Part shown: piece after piece, positions 16,437 through 24,889 of the stretch
How positions within the stretch are numbered: position 1 is the stretch's first letter
How the letters are laid out: every line of letters starts with the position of its first letter
Notes under the pieces: model-generated
Told to the model about the DNA's origin: nothing
Databases searched by the model: none
Seen by the model: only the letters and a program-made list of their open reading frames with translations
Assembly: GCA_964545545.1 (NCBI GenBank)
Contig: CAZJGK010000025.1
Span: 1-39,899, forward strand
DNA from: JAHJTW01 sp964545545
GTDB lineage: Bacteria; Krumholzibacteriota; Krumholzibacteriia; LZORAL124-64-63
Direction of reading: 5' to 3'
DNA length: 39,899 nt
Program-made: the position numbers and the translations under genes

Positions 16437-17504
16437 GTGCAGGATCAACGGGTCATCCAGGTTGCTTTGGTCGTCTCCCTGTTGCTGCATGTGGCGCTGG
16501 TGGGCGCGACGTGGCATATGTCGTTGCTGCCGCGTGCTGATAAGGATGCCCCTGCGGCGACGAATGACGATGTGCAGATGATCCTGCTGCCGCCTGAAAC
16601 TCCGGCGCAGAAGAAAGCCGCCCTGGACATGCCCAAGGCCTATACCGAGATCCCGGACCGGCAAGCCAGCGCCACGGCGCCCGACAAGGCGGATTACCTG
16701 GCGTTGCATCATTCCCTGGCGGCGGACAACGTCCTGGGCGGGGACTCGGATCAGCCGTCGGCCCAGAAGAAGTGGATCACTGATCAGGTCCAGATCAGGC
16801 GGGAAGATCTTGCGGGAGCCGAAGGGGTGAAGGTCACGGATCCGGTTACGGCGGCCATTCAGGCTCCGCAGGGCGTGCAGCCGGACAAGCCCGGGGACAA
16901 CCGCAGCACCGAGCCCCGCAGCGTGCGGGAAAGCGATGACACCGCGGGGGCGGGACGCTGGGCCCTGGCCGATCCCCGCGAGGGTGTGCCATCAAAAACC
17001 GATTCGCCGCGGGACCCCAAACGCGGGGAACAGGGACCCGACAGCCCGGATCTGAAAAAATGGTGGAACAGCCCGGAACCGTCCATCCTCAAACAGGGCA
17101 AGCAGGGGGAGGACGGAGACCGGGGATTCGACTTCGATCAGGCCGCCCGCGGCAAGGTGACATCGGGGGTGGCCATCGACGGCGACTTCAGCCTGAATAC
17201 CTACGAATGGGATTACGCTCCGTGGATGCATCGCTTCACCAACGAATTGTACCGGCACTGGGTGCCACCCTATGCCTACAAGCTGGGAATCCTTACCGGC
17301 CATACGGTCATCAAGCTGGTGATCGCCCGCAACGGGTCGATCACCTCCCTTACGGTTCTGGAAACCGAGGGGCACGAATCCCTGCACCGGGCGTCGGTGG
17401 ACGCGTTGAAGGCTTTTGCTCCCTACGCACCCCTTCCCCCGCACTTTCCCGAAGAGAATCTTGTGATCACCCTGGGACTCTACTATCCTGCGTTGCAACG
17501 TTGA
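16437..17504 (+). CDS. TonB/TolA-like energy transducer
   Basis: About 355 residues. A single N-terminal membrane anchor (VALVVSLLLHVALVGATW, about 8-25) is followed by a long proline- and charge-rich periplasmic linker (about 30-255). The C-terminal TonB_2-type domain spans about 262-355: LYRHWVPPYAYKLGILTGHT, then VIKLVIARNGSITSLTVLETEGHESLHRASVDALKAFAPYAPLP. It would transmit proton-motive energy from ExbB/ExbD to an outer-membrane partner. The GTG at 16437 was chosen because it places the anchor at the N-terminus; its ribosome binding site is poor, so the start could shift slightly. exbB and exbD follow 49 bases later, which supports the call. Confidence 0.82.
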   Translation: MQDQRVIQVALVVSLLLHVALVGATWHMSLLPRADKDAPAATNDDVQMILLPPETPAQKKAALDMPKAYTEIPDRQASATAPDKADYLALHHSLAADNVLGGDSDQPSAQKKWITDQVQIRREDLAGAEGVKVTDPVTAAIQAPQGVQPDKPGDNRSTEPRSVRESDDTAGAGRWALADPREGVPSKTDSPRDPKRGEQGPDSPDLKKWWNSPEPSILKQGKQGEDGDRGFDFDQAARGKVTSGVAIDGDFSLNTYEWDYAPWMHRFTNELYRHWVPPYAYKLGILTGHTVIKLVIARNGSITSLTVLETEGHESLHRASVDALKAFAPYAPLPPHFPEENLVITLGLYYPALQR

Positions 17505-17553
17505 ATCAAACCCCGGGCGGCGCGTGGCGCCCGGAACGGAGGCCTGAACACCT

Positions 17554-18207
17554 ATGTGGGAAATGATACTGGCGGGCCGCTACATGATGCTGCCCATCGG
17601 CTTGGCATCGTTGATCGGATTGGCGGTCCTGCTGGAAAGGGCCTATGTGCTGCGCGCGGGACACATCATCGTTCCGGAAATCGCCGAGGCCGTGGAGACC
17701 CTGGGGGTGGGCCGGGACCTGAAGGTGGCCTACGCCATTTGTGAGCGCCGCCCCGGGCCGTTCGCCAACGTGGTGACCACGGGTCTGGACCACGCGGACA
17801 GCGACTGGACCATCATCCGGGACGTCATCCAGGAGGCGGGCCGCCAGGAGGGTGTCCGGCTGACGCGGCGCCTGGGTATGCTCGAAACCGTCGCCGCCGT
17901 GGCGCCCCTGCTGGGCCTGCTGGGCACGGTGCTGGGCATGATCCGTGTTTTCACCACCATTTCGGCCGCCGGTATGGGTAATCCCGAGACCCTTTCCAGC
18001 GGGATCAGCGAGGCCATGGTGACCACGGCCGCGGGATTGTTCATCGGTATTCCCAGCCTGGTCGCCTATAACTGGTTGAACGGACGCGCGGATAATATCA
18101 TCTTTCAGTTGGAATTCTACGCGGCCAAGGTGTTGGATACACTGCGCAAGAGGCAGGAAACAGCCAAGGACGTGAACGGGTTGACGGACGAAAGCGGCTC
18201 GCGATGA
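17554..18207 (+). CDS. exbB: ExbB/TolQ/MotA family proton channel subunit
   Basis: 217 residues with the family's three membrane helices: about 10-28 (MMLPIGLASLIGLAVLLERA), about 110-132 (GMLETVAAVAPLLGLLGTVLGMI) and about 150-172 (ISEAMVTTAAGLFIGIPSLVAYN). APLLGLLGTVLGMI and the EAMVTTAAGL helix are the diagnostic ExbB/TolQ signatures. A pentamer of this subunit around ExbD forms the proton-driven motor that powers TonB-like proteins in the inner membrane. GGAGG lies 11 bases before the ATG. Its stop overlaps the exbD start by ATGA, so the two are coupled. Exb versus Tol naming is not decided by sequence. Confidence 0.92.
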   Translation: MWEMILAGRYMMLPIGLASLIGLAVLLERAYVLRAGHIIVPEIAEAVETLGVGRDLKVAYAICERRPGPFANVVTTGLDHADSDWTIIRDVIQEAGRQEGVRLTRRLGMLETVAAVAPLLGLLGTVLGMIRVFTTISAAGMGNPETLSSGISEAMVTTAAGLFIGIPSLVAYNWLNGRADNIIFQLEFYAAKVLDTLRKRQETAKDVNGLTDESGSR

Positions 18208-18611
18208 ACTTCAGGCCCGAACGCAAGGGTCGCGGTCTGATCATCAATGTCACATCGTTGATCGATGTGATGTTTCTGATGCTGATCTTTTTCATGGTCT
18301 CGTCGACGTTCAAGAACCAACCGGCCATCAACCTGGTGTTGCCCCGGTCGGCGACAGCCACCGAGACCCCGACCACCCCGACGGTGATCTACCTGACCCG
18401 GCAGGGTGAAGTTTTCGTCAATGATGCCCCCGTTGCGCGCGCGGATCTGCTCCGGACGCTCGACCAGTTGCAGGCCGGCACGGGGCAGGACTCCATCGTT
18501 TTGAGCGCCGACGAGAAGGCCACGCACGGGGATGTGGTGGCCCTGATAGATATCCTGAAGAAGAGCGGCTTTACCCGGGTCAGTATCTCCGCCCGGGTCG
18601 CCGCTCCGTGA
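18204..18611 (+). CDS. exbD: ExbD/TolR family proton channel subunit
   Basis: A 135-residue protein with one N-terminal membrane helix (INVTSLIDVMFLMLIFFMVS, about 14-33) carrying the essential proton-path aspartate D21. A periplasmic domain follows (about 40-135), with INLVLP, VIYLTRQGEVFVND and the DGDVVALIDILKKSGFTRVSI-like end typical of ExbD/TolR. It works inside the ExbB ring. Translation is coupled to exbB by a 4-base overlap. The small gap (31 bases) to the lipoprotein gene suggests that the downstream cassette belongs to the same transcript. Confidence 0.92.
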   Translation: MNFRPERKGRGLIINVTSLIDVMFLMLIFFMVSSTFKNQPAINLVLPRSATATETPTTPTVIYLTRQGEVFVNDAPVARADLLRTLDQLQAGTGQDSIVLSADEKATHGDVVALIDILKKSGFTRVSISARVAAP

Positions 18612-18642
18612 TCTGAAAGGTGAACCATTGCTAGGAAGACAC

Positions 18643-19995
18643 ATGGAAAGTCCTCGCCGACGGATGATTCTCGTGCTGGCCGGTGTGTGCGTGCTCGCCT
18701 TGTTGCTGGCGGTGGCCGGCTGCACCAGTGACTCGCCCAATGGCGTGGGCTCAAGCCTGGACCAAACGGATTTCGACGTTGTCCTGCATCCCCTGGCGGC
18801 CGATCAGGCTGCAGGTTTTTCCGCGCTGGATATCCAGGATCCCGCGATCCCCGTGAATCAGCAGGAAGTCCTCTATCTGGGTAATCAGCAGGGAACGTCT
18901 TCTTCGATCCTCGTCAATTTCAACTTTGATGATGTGTTCGGTGAGGATTTTCCCGACTCTATTTTTACCCTGGAAAACATCAAGACGGTCAGGTTGAGCC
19001 TGACCAAGCTCTCCTTCTACGGAACAGCTCAAGTTGATACGGCCGCGGTACCCGGGAAAACCGAGGTGTCAAAAATCTACTACAGCTTCAAGGCGCTGGA
19101 CGCGCCTTTTGACACCACGGCCTTCCCCGGGGCGATTCCAGCCCATCAGGAGGTCGAACTGACCGCGGGTGCCTTGCCCCTTCTGATTGAAGGCAAGGAA
19201 CCCTTCATTCCCCTGGATACAGTGGATTTCCTGGACTGGTTGTCCACCGGCGGTACGCGGGGTTTCCTGATTTCGGAGGCTTTCGGCAGTGATCCCGGCC
19301 TGGTGGGATTCGCTTCCCGCGAGCTTAACCATTATAACCAGCTGGATGATGTGGCTGTCGGCACCGTGGTGGCGCCCAATCTGGTTGTGGATTTCAACGA
19401 CGAGGAAGTCAATTTCCTGCTGCCCCCTGTGGCTGATACCAGCACCTTCGACGAAATCGGACCCGTACCCACAGACCCGGACCAGCAGATTATTCTGCGC
19501 ACAGGGCTGCGTTCGTATCCCGTCTTCCGGTTTGATTTCTCGGAGCTCCCGGCCAACGCCTTCATCAACCGCGCCGTCTTGGATCTGACCAATGATATCA
19601 CCAAGAGTTTCGGGAACCTCCATTCCCTGGTCATCAGCGAGCTGCCGGTGGATATGTACCGGGAACCGGCCGACACCCTGACCCTCGACGAGCTCGGGGG
19701 TGCCGTTTATGTGGTGACCGGACAGACGAGCATCGATCCCGCCCTCCACGAGGATTTGCGTTTCGACGTGACACAGGCCGTCCAGCGCCTGGCCAACCAC
19801 GTGTACGAAGGGGAACGAGGTCTGGTCATGACCGCCGGTGAAGATTTTGCTCCCACGTATGATCAGGGCTCCATTGATCCCGAATTCTACTTCTCCCAGT
19901 TCGACTTCATGGGTTTCGGAGCCCCGGATTCCCTGCGGCCGAGGCTGGAGATCACCTACTCCCTCTCCGACGACATCAGCGGGGAGGACCAATGA
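18643..19995 (+). CDS. Lipoprotein of unknown function (DNRLRE-like C-terminal pattern)
   Basis: About 450 residues. The start MESPRRRMILVLAGVCVLAL then LLAVAGC is a lipoprotein signal with the acylated cysteine at about residue 27. The mature protein is acidic and rich in beta-strand sequence. The C-terminal half contains RFDVTQAVQRLANHVYEGERGLVMT and a final SLRPRLEITYS, a pattern seen at the end of DNRLRE-type or related beta-sandwich surface domains. The family is not firmly recognised. AGGA lies 6 bases before the ATG at 18643; a TTG at 18628 is an alternative. The stop overlaps the next gene's ATG by 4 bases, so the lipoprotein and the barrel are made together and probably interact. Confidence 0.7.
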   Translation: MESPRRRMILVLAGVCVLALLLAVAGCTSDSPNGVGSSLDQTDFDVVLHPLAADQAAGFSALDIQDPAIPVNQQEVLYLGNQQGTSSSILVNFNFDDVFGEDFPDSIFTLENIKTVRLSLTKLSFYGTAQVDTAAVPGKTEVSKIYYSFKALDAPFDTTAFPGAIPAHQEVELTAGALPLLIEGKEPFIPLDTVDFLDWLSTGGTRGFLISEAFGSDPGLVGFASRELNHYNQLDDVAVGTVVAPNLVVDFNDEEVNFLLPPVADTSTFDEIGPVPTDPDQQIILRTGLRSYPVFRFDFSELPANAFINRAVLDLTNDITKSFGNLHSLVISELPVDMYREPADTLTLDELGGAVYVVTGQTSIDPALHEDLRFDVTQAVQRLANHVYEGERGLVMTAGEDFAPTYDQGSIDPEFYFSQFDFMGFGAPDSLRPRLEITYSLSDDISGEDQ

Positions 19996-21209
19996 TGAAA
20001 CATTCTACCCTGCTTGCCATGGCCATGATTCTGAGCCTGACCGGTGTGGCCGCGGCCCAGACGCCGCTGGCCCTGACCAATATCGGCCAGCGTCTGGACA
20101 ATGAGGACGCCCGCATGATCGGCCGCGGGGGTTGGGGCATGGCGGTCGTCGATTCCACCAATCCCGGTTTCAAGAACCTGGCGTCCCTTTATTCGGTGCG
20201 GAAAGTCGTGCTGAAATTTACCGCCTTCGGGGACCATACGGTTTCCAAGGACAGCCACGGGGATCGCACCACGGAACGGGTTTTCACGCCCGATATCAGG
20301 GTCGCCCTGCCGGTGATCAAGGGACGATTGGCGGTGACGGCCGGTTTCGTCGTGGACCGTTCTACCCAGTACGACAGCAGCGTGGACACAACCTGGAGCG
20401 TCTGGGATGAAGATCTCACCGGTCAGGTCCAGTTTCTGCGCGACGGCAGCACCTTTCGGGTGCCGTTCGGGGTTGCGTTCTCGCCGTGGCGGGGGATGAG
20501 TCTGGCCGCCGCCTTGAACATGCAGCGGGGAACCTTGCGCGAAAGCCTTTACAACTTGTTCCGGGAACCGGCCAACATCAACGGGCTGCCAATGTACCAG
20601 ACCAACCTGCTGGTGCAGGAAGACCAGTACACCGGAACCAGCGCGACCCTTTCCGCTTTGCTGTCTCCCTGGCGGCGAGTGCGGGTCGGCTTTTCCTATA
20701 CGCCGGCCTACGATCTGGATGTCGGACGCAAGCTGGAGATGGGGGGCGTCTCCAGGCGGGTCAATTCGTCCTTGACCCTGGGCATGCCCGCGGAATTGTG
20801 TGCGGGGATCGGCATGGATGTGCGTGGCCGGTGGCGGATCGGAGCCGATTATCAACGACAGGATTTCGGAGATTTTTCCGGCCGGGATGACTGGGCCCGA
20901 GATATGGACACCGAGCATTCCCTGGCGGTCGGTCTGGAGCGGCAAAGGGCTCATGAGCGGCGTGGCGGTTGGGACAATTTGCCCTTGCGGCTGGGTGTCA
21001 GGTCCCGTACCTGGGCTTATAGCGTGGGGGGGCAACCGGTCCATGAAACCACCTTCAGCGCCGGGACGGGTTTCCCTTTCCAGAAGAATCTGGGACAATT
21101 GGATGTGGCCTTTTCCTACAGTCTTGTGGGCGACCTGCAGGACAACGGCATGCAAAGCCGGGTCATGCGGTTGACCATCTCGGTCACGGGACTTGAAAAA
21201 TGGTGGTAG
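19992..21209 (+). CDS. Outer-membrane beta-barrel protein (FadL-like)
   Basis: 405 residues with a signal peptide (LLAMAMILSLTGVAAAQT). The mature start (ALTNIGQRLDNEDARMIGRGGWGMAVVDSTNPGF...NLASLY) resembles the FadL/OmpP1-style plug that names a body of missing or excess proteins in the cell surface. A long series of amphipathic strands follows (RVALPVIKGRLAVTAGFVVDRS, FRVPFGVAFSPWRGMSLAAALNM, RVRVGFSYTPAYDLDVG, GRWRIGADYQRQDF, LDVAFSYSLVGD, RVMRLTISVTGLEKWW). The aromatic C-terminus fits outer-membrane insertion. GGGGAGG is just before the ATG. Transport of a hydrophobic substrate is possible, but that role is only inferred. It is coupled to the preceding lipoprotein gene. Confidence 0.75.
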   Translation: MMKHSTLLAMAMILSLTGVAAAQTPLALTNIGQRLDNEDARMIGRGGWGMAVVDSTNPGFKNLASLYSVRKVVLKFTAFGDHTVSKDSHGDRTTERVFTPDIRVALPVIKGRLAVTAGFVVDRSTQYDSSVDTTWSVWDEDLTGQVQFLRDGSTFRVPFGVAFSPWRGMSLAAALNMQRGTLRESLYNLFREPANINGLPMYQTNLLVQEDQYTGTSATLSALLSPWRRVRVGFSYTPAYDLDVGRKLEMGGVSRRVNSSLTLGMPAELCAGIGMDVRGRWRIGADYQRQDFGDFSGRDDWARDMDTEHSLAVGLERQRAHERRGGWDNLPLRLGVRSRTWAYSVGGQPVHETTFSAGTGFPFQKNLGQLDVAFSYSLVGDLQDNGMQSRVMRLTISVTGLEKWW

Positions 21210-21255
21210 ACCCGGTGTCTCGATCCGGGCCAAAATGCAACAAGGGAGTCATGGC

Positions 21256-22014
21256 ATGCGCAAGATGATCATTATCGGCAGTCTCGTGGTTTTGGGCGTT
21301 TGCTCGGCCCTTGTGGCCGGTTGCAAGGACAACATGCCGGTGTCGGATTTGGAGCGGTTCCTGGCGCATACCGACAAACTCCAGGGCAAGGCGCTCGACG
21401 ATACCATGCGTTCCTTCCTGGGCCAGGGGGTGCCGAATGCCGTTTACGCCAACTATCTGCTGGGAAACCGGTTCTACGCCGCGGCCACCGACAGCGCCCA
21501 GAAAAGTGGGTGGGGCTCAACGGGTGCGAGCGCCCTGCTGGACAGCGCGGAATTCTATCTGACGCGGGCGGTCAGCCTGGATTCCACCTTCATCGAAGGC
21601 CTGGTGAATCTGGGCTCCCTGTGGGATGACCGCAGCCAGCAGATGGCTCCGCGGGCCAAGACTGATGAGCGGATGGCCAAGGCGGAAAGTTATTATAACC
21701 AGGCCATGCGGGTCGACCCGTACGATGAAAAAGCCCGCTGCAACCTGGGATCGCTTTATCTGCGTCAGCACAAGACCCAGGAGGCCGAAAACGAGTTCAA
21801 GGGTGTCATTGAACACAATCCCCACAGCGCCCTGGGGCACTATAATCTTGCCATCATGTTCGCCGAAGCCAAGATCTATCGCGAGGCCGAAGCGGAATGG
21901 AAGCTGGCCTCCAAATATGATCCTGACGGGGACATCGGCAACCGTTCGCGGGATAACATCAAGATCGTCCACGACCTGATGAATGCTCCTGTTCCCGACA
22001 AACTGAAAAAATGA
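21256..22014 (+). CDS. TPR-repeat lipoprotein
   Basis: 252 residues. MRKMIIIGSLVVLGVCSALVAGC is a lipoprotein signal with cysteine at 23. The body holds tetratricopeptide repeats, e.g. AESYYNQAMRVDPYDEKARCNLGSLYLRQ, EAENEFKGVIEHNPHSALGHYNLAIMF, and AEAEWKLASKYDPDG; an earlier region (LDSAEFYLTRAVSLDSTFIEGLVNLGSLW) is a further repeat. TPR lipoproteins usually act as scaffolds for envelope complexes. The ATG at 21256 follows AGGGAG with a 7-base gap; an in-frame ATG at 21193 would precede the signal with unrelated residues. The stop overlaps mnmA by 4 bases. Confidence 0.85.
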   Translation: MRKMIIIGSLVVLGVCSALVAGCKDNMPVSDLERFLAHTDKLQGKALDDTMRSFLGQGVPNAVYANYLLGNRFYAAATDSAQKSGWGSTGASALLDSAEFYLTRAVSLDSTFIEGLVNLGSLWDDRSQQMAPRAKTDERMAKAESYYNQAMRVDPYDEKARCNLGSLYLRQHKTQEAENEFKGVIEHNPHSALGHYNLAIMFAEAKIYREAEAEWKLASKYDPDGDIGNRSRDNIKIVHDLMNAPVPDKLKK

Positions 22015-23192
22015 TTTTTCCGCTGGAGATCCCCGCACCTGTGCGACGACTGTTGCCGCCGGGTACGGGGGTCCTGCTGGGCATCAGCGGGGGGGTTGAC
22101 AGCGCCGTCACCCTGGCCATGCTCAGTGCCCTGGACTGCGATGTTCAATGTGTAACCTTCAAGAACATCTGCTTCGCGGAGACCGATTTCCTGGCCCCGG
22201 CCACGGCCTGTTGCTCCCTTGATGCTGTGGCTGACGCCCGCCGGCAAGCCAAGCGTTTCGGCGCCCAGCACTGGGTCGGCAACATCGAGGAACCTTTCCG
22301 GTCCGGGGTCATTGAACCCTTCATCGCCGAATACGTGGCTGGGCGGACACCCAATCCCTGCCTGCGCTGCAACAGCGACCTGCGATTTCCCGAACTTGTC
22401 CGCTTGGCCACGCGACAGGGTTGTGCCTTCGCCGCGACGGGACATTATGCGCGTTTGGATCATGGTGCTGCGCCGGGTGGTGAAACACTGCTGTTGAAGG
22501 GCCTGGATGACACCAAGGACCAGTCCTATTTCCTGCACCGGGTTGACCGGAAGCTCTGGGGCGGGCTCGTGTTTCCCCTGGGCTGGTATGCCAAATCCGA
22601 GGTCCGGCGTGCCGCGCGCGAACTGGGCCTCGATGTGGCCGGGAAAGCCGACAGCCAGGAGATCTGTTTTGTTCCTGATGACGACCGCACGGGCCTGTTT
22701 TCCGAACTGATTGCCAGAGGGGATGCGGCCACGTTGCCCGGTGAGATCGTGGATACCTCAGGCCGGGTCCTGGGCCACCACCGGGGCCTGATCCATTACA
22801 CCGTAGGGCAAAGGCGGGGCTTGGGCGTGGCCGCCCCGCAACCGCTGTACGTGCTGGCCTTGGATCTTGCGGGTCAGCGGTTGGTGGTCGGCGGTCGTGA
22901 AGAATTGGCCATGACCACCATCAGCGGAGACATGTGGTTGGCCGCGGTGGCGGGATTGCCTGCCCGCTGGGCCGTCGGTGAGAACTTGGACGGTCTTGTC
23001 GCCGACAAGGTGACGCTGCGCATCCGGCATCGCCATCGGGGTGCGGCGGTGGCCCGGTGGGAACAGGACGGGGACAGACTCGAAGTCGTCCTGGCTGAAC
23101 CCGTCCAGGGAGCGGCTCCGGGTCAGGGCATGGTCCTGTACGCCGACGATGTGGTGTTGGGCGGAGCGCGCATTCTGGCGTCCGGTTCTTGA
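22011..23192 (+). CDS. mnmA: tRNA 2-thiouridylase MnmA
   Basis: 393 residues. Adds sulfur to U34 of tRNA-Glu, -Gln and -Lys. The ATP pyrophosphatase P-loop is GISGGVDSAVT (24-34). The acceptor-sulfur cysteines are in TPNPCLRCN and EICFVP. TGHYARLD, KDQSYFLHRV and LGHHRGLIHYTVGQRRGLGV mark the middle domain, and a C-terminal beta-barrel follows. MnmA is normally 350-390 residues, so the length is normal. The ATG overlaps the TPR lipoprotein stop (ATGA), so mnmA is translated with an envelope operon, which is unusual for a core tRNA gene. A substrate, tRNA-Glu(TTC), lies at 7641-7715. Confidence 0.95.
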   Translation: MIFPLEIPAPVRRLLPPGTGVLLGISGGVDSAVTLAMLSALDCDVQCVTFKNICFAETDFLAPATACCSLDAVADARRQAKRFGAQHWVGNIEEPFRSGVIEPFIAEYVAGRTPNPCLRCNSDLRFPELVRLATRQGCAFAATGHYARLDHGAAPGGETLLLKGLDDTKDQSYFLHRVDRKLWGGLVFPLGWYAKSEVRRAARELGLDVAGKADSQEICFVPDDDRTGLFSELIARGDAATLPGEIVDTSGRVLGHHRGLIHYTVGQRRGLGVAAPQPLYVLALDLAGQRLVVGGREELAMTTISGDMWLAAVAGLPARWAVGENLDGLVADKVTLRIRHRHRGAAVARWEQDGDRLEVVLAEPVQGAAPGQGMVLYADDVVLGGARILASGS

Positions 23193-23202
23193 GGAGGTTG
23201 TG

Positions 23203-24468
23203 GTGAAATTTTCCCGCCTGTGGTTTGTCCCCGGTCTGTTGCTGGGTGTCCTGGTCCTGTTGGTGGTGCTGGGGCCCTACCTGGTACCTGCCGACAAGAT
23301 GGCGGATTTCCTGTCGCAAAAAGTGACCGCAACGACGGGTGCCGAGGTCAAACTGGGCACGGCCCGCGTGCGTTTCTGGCCCCGGGTGCATCTTGCCCTG
23401 GGCGCCGGGACTTTGGCGGGCAAGACGGGGACCGGCGCGGTGACAAACGCCAGCTGGCGGTCCCTGGATCTGGACCTCGCTTTGGGACCGTTGCTGCGGA
23501 GCCGTCTGGAGGTGGGGACGCTCGACATCCGGGGTTTGGATCTGGAAGGCCGATCCCCCGGACACACCTACGCCCTGACCTCGGCCCGGGTCAGGGGCCG
23601 GGATTTTCAACTCCCTCTCCAGGATGATGCGGGCGGGGATCTTGCGCCTGCCAGCCTGTTCCTGCCGTTCGATCTTGACGGGGAGAGTTTTGTCTTCGAT
23701 GGCATGAAATTCCGGGATGTCCGGGCGGAGGGAGTGGCGGACTCCATGTCCCTTGATCTCCAGAGTGTGCACGGCACCTTGGCAACGGGAAAGGTCAGCG
23801 GGTCCGCAAAGGTGATGTGGGAGCAGGGATCGCCTCTGCCGGTGACGTTTGCGGCGCAGGTGTCCGCCGTACCTGCCGCTGCGCTCCTGGCGGATTTGGC
23901 GCCTGAACTCGGTTCGCGGTGGGAGGGTGATCTGGACGGCGAGGTCTCCGGCAAGTGCCTGATTCAAGACGGTATGTTGGTGCCGGATTCCCTGGATCTG
24001 GACGGTCGGGGGATCAGTACCGCAGGCGTTCTTCATGCCGGGGACTGGTTGGAGGGAATCACCGGTTATCTGGGGAAACGGCAGGATCTCAAGGATATCC
24101 GCTACCGCCAGCTGGATCAGTCTTTTGCGATTCGTGGCGGTCGGTGCCAGGTGAAGCTGGCAATCAAGGGCCCGGATACCGATTGGTCGGGGTCCGGCTG
24201 GGTGGGGCTGGATGGTACCCTGGATCTGGGGTTGCTGGTGACTCTGCCTGCGGATTTTACTCCTGATCTGGGTGGCCTGACTCTGCTGGCATCCTCGTTG
24301 AAGGACAAGAATGGGCGCATGACCCTGGCCCTGAAAATCCAGGGGCAGGCCGCCAAACCCAGGGTGGCCCTGGACCTTGACCGGACCCTGAAAGGGGCTG
24401 CGGGTGATCCCGGTTCGGCTCTGGGAAAAGGGTTGGGCGGTTTGCTTGACAAATGGAAGGTCAGGTAG
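23203..24468 (+). CDS. AsmA-like membrane-anchored protein
   Basis: About 421 residues. An N-terminal membrane anchor (LWFVPGLLLGVLVLLVVLGPYLV, about 6-28) is followed by DKMADFLSQKVTATTGAEVKLGTARVRFWPRVHLALGAGTL, the family's start-of-domain pattern. Repeated beta-rich segments typical of AsmA/DUF748-like proteins run to the end. Proteins of this type are thought to help move phospholipid between the inner and outer membranes. The GTG at 23203 has GAGGAGG 5 bases upstream, and that site overlaps the mnmA stop. It is the last gene before the tRNA cluster. The core of the family is recognisable, but the specific subfamily is not. Confidence 0.75.
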   Translation: MKFSRLWFVPGLLLGVLVLLVVLGPYLVPADKMADFLSQKVTATTGAEVKLGTARVRFWPRVHLALGAGTLAGKTGTGAVTNASWRSLDLDLALGPLLRSRLEVGTLDIRGLDLEGRSPGHTYALTSARVRGRDFQLPLQDDAGGDLAPASLFLPFDLDGESFVFDGMKFRDVRAEGVADSMSLDLQSVHGTLATGKVSGSAKVMWEQGSPLPVTFAAQVSAVPAAALLADLAPELGSRWEGDLDGEVSGKCLIQDGMLVPDSLDLDGRGISTAGVLHAGDWLEGITGYLGKRQDLKDIRYRQLDQSFAIRGGRCQVKLAIKGPDTDWSGSGWVGLDGTLDLGLLVTLPADFTPDLGGLTLLASSLKDKNGRMTLALKIQGQAAKPRVALDLDRTLKGAAGDPGSALGKGLGGLLDKWKVR

Positions 24469-24474
24469 TACCGT
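24446..24474 (+). promoter_or_regulatory. Promoter of the Ser-Ser-Arg tRNA cluster
   Basis: TTGACA (24446-24451), a 17-bp spacer and TACCGT (24469-24474). It lies inside the end of the AsmA-like gene, so the tRNAs can be transcribed independently of the long operon. Confidence 0.6.
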
Positions 24475-24543
24475 GCCTTACCGCCGCTGGCGCGGGCCCG
24501 GGAATCCGGCCCCCGGTGGAATGCATCGTGCAAACCAAAAGCC

Positions 24544-24630
24544 GGAGGGCTAGTCCTAATTGGTAAGGCAGCGGTCTTGAAAACCGCCGGGTGAAAACCC
24601 TTGGGGGTTCGAGTCCCCCGCCCTCCGCCA
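24544..24630 (+). tRNA. tRNA-Ser (TGA)
   Basis: 87-nt class II cloverleaf: acceptor GGAGGGC/GCCCTCC, anticodon TGA in loop CTTGAAA, long variable arm CGGGTGAAAACCC, T arm GGGGG/CCCCC and encoded CCA. The D arm (GTCC...GGCA) pairs only at two G-C positions and does not have the Ser-type GCCGAG start seen in its three Ser neighbours. Confidence 0.88.
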
Positions 24631-24635
24631 GGTTT

Positions 24636-24723
<88 letters not shown>

Positions 24724-24765
24724 GTTTGCCGTGGCCTTGTGAGCCACGTATATTTCGAACAAGGT

Positions 24766-24842
24766 GCGCCCATAGCTCAACTGGATAGAGCGTCTGGCTA
24801 CGGACCAGGAGGCTGGGGGTTCGAGTCCTCCTGGGCGTACCA
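24766..24842 (+). tRNA. tRNA-Arg (ACG)
   Basis: 77-nt cloverleaf with anticodon ACG (loop CTACGGA), D arm TAGCTCAACTGGATAGAGC and encoded CCA. The acceptor closes with G1.U72. A34 of this tRNA is the usual target of TadA, which is encoded at 31613-32092. Confidence 0.95.
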
Positions 24843-24855
24843 ATTCGAAAATAGT

Positions 24856-24887
24856 AAAGGCCCTGCCTGATCGGCGGGGCCTTTCTG
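24856..24887. terminator. Terminator hairpin between the tRNA cluster and the kinase gene
   Basis: AAAGGCCC (24856-24863) pairs with GGGCCTTT (24877-24884) and TGCC/GGCG extends inward. The plus-strand tail is TTTCTG and the minus-strand tail ACTATTTT. It separates tRNA-Arg from the convergent histidine-kinase gene and may serve both. Confidence 0.65.
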
Positions 24888-24889
24888 CG

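Noticed and set aside
19956..21233. 425-codon minus-strand frame opposite the FadL-like barrel
   Set aside because: The plus strand has a signal peptide, barrel strands and an aromatic C-terminus; the minus frame has none of these.
22921..24036. 371-codon minus-strand frame over mnmA and the AsmA-like gene
   Set aside because: It crosses the boundary of two plus-strand genes and shows low-complexity composition, so it is a shadow.
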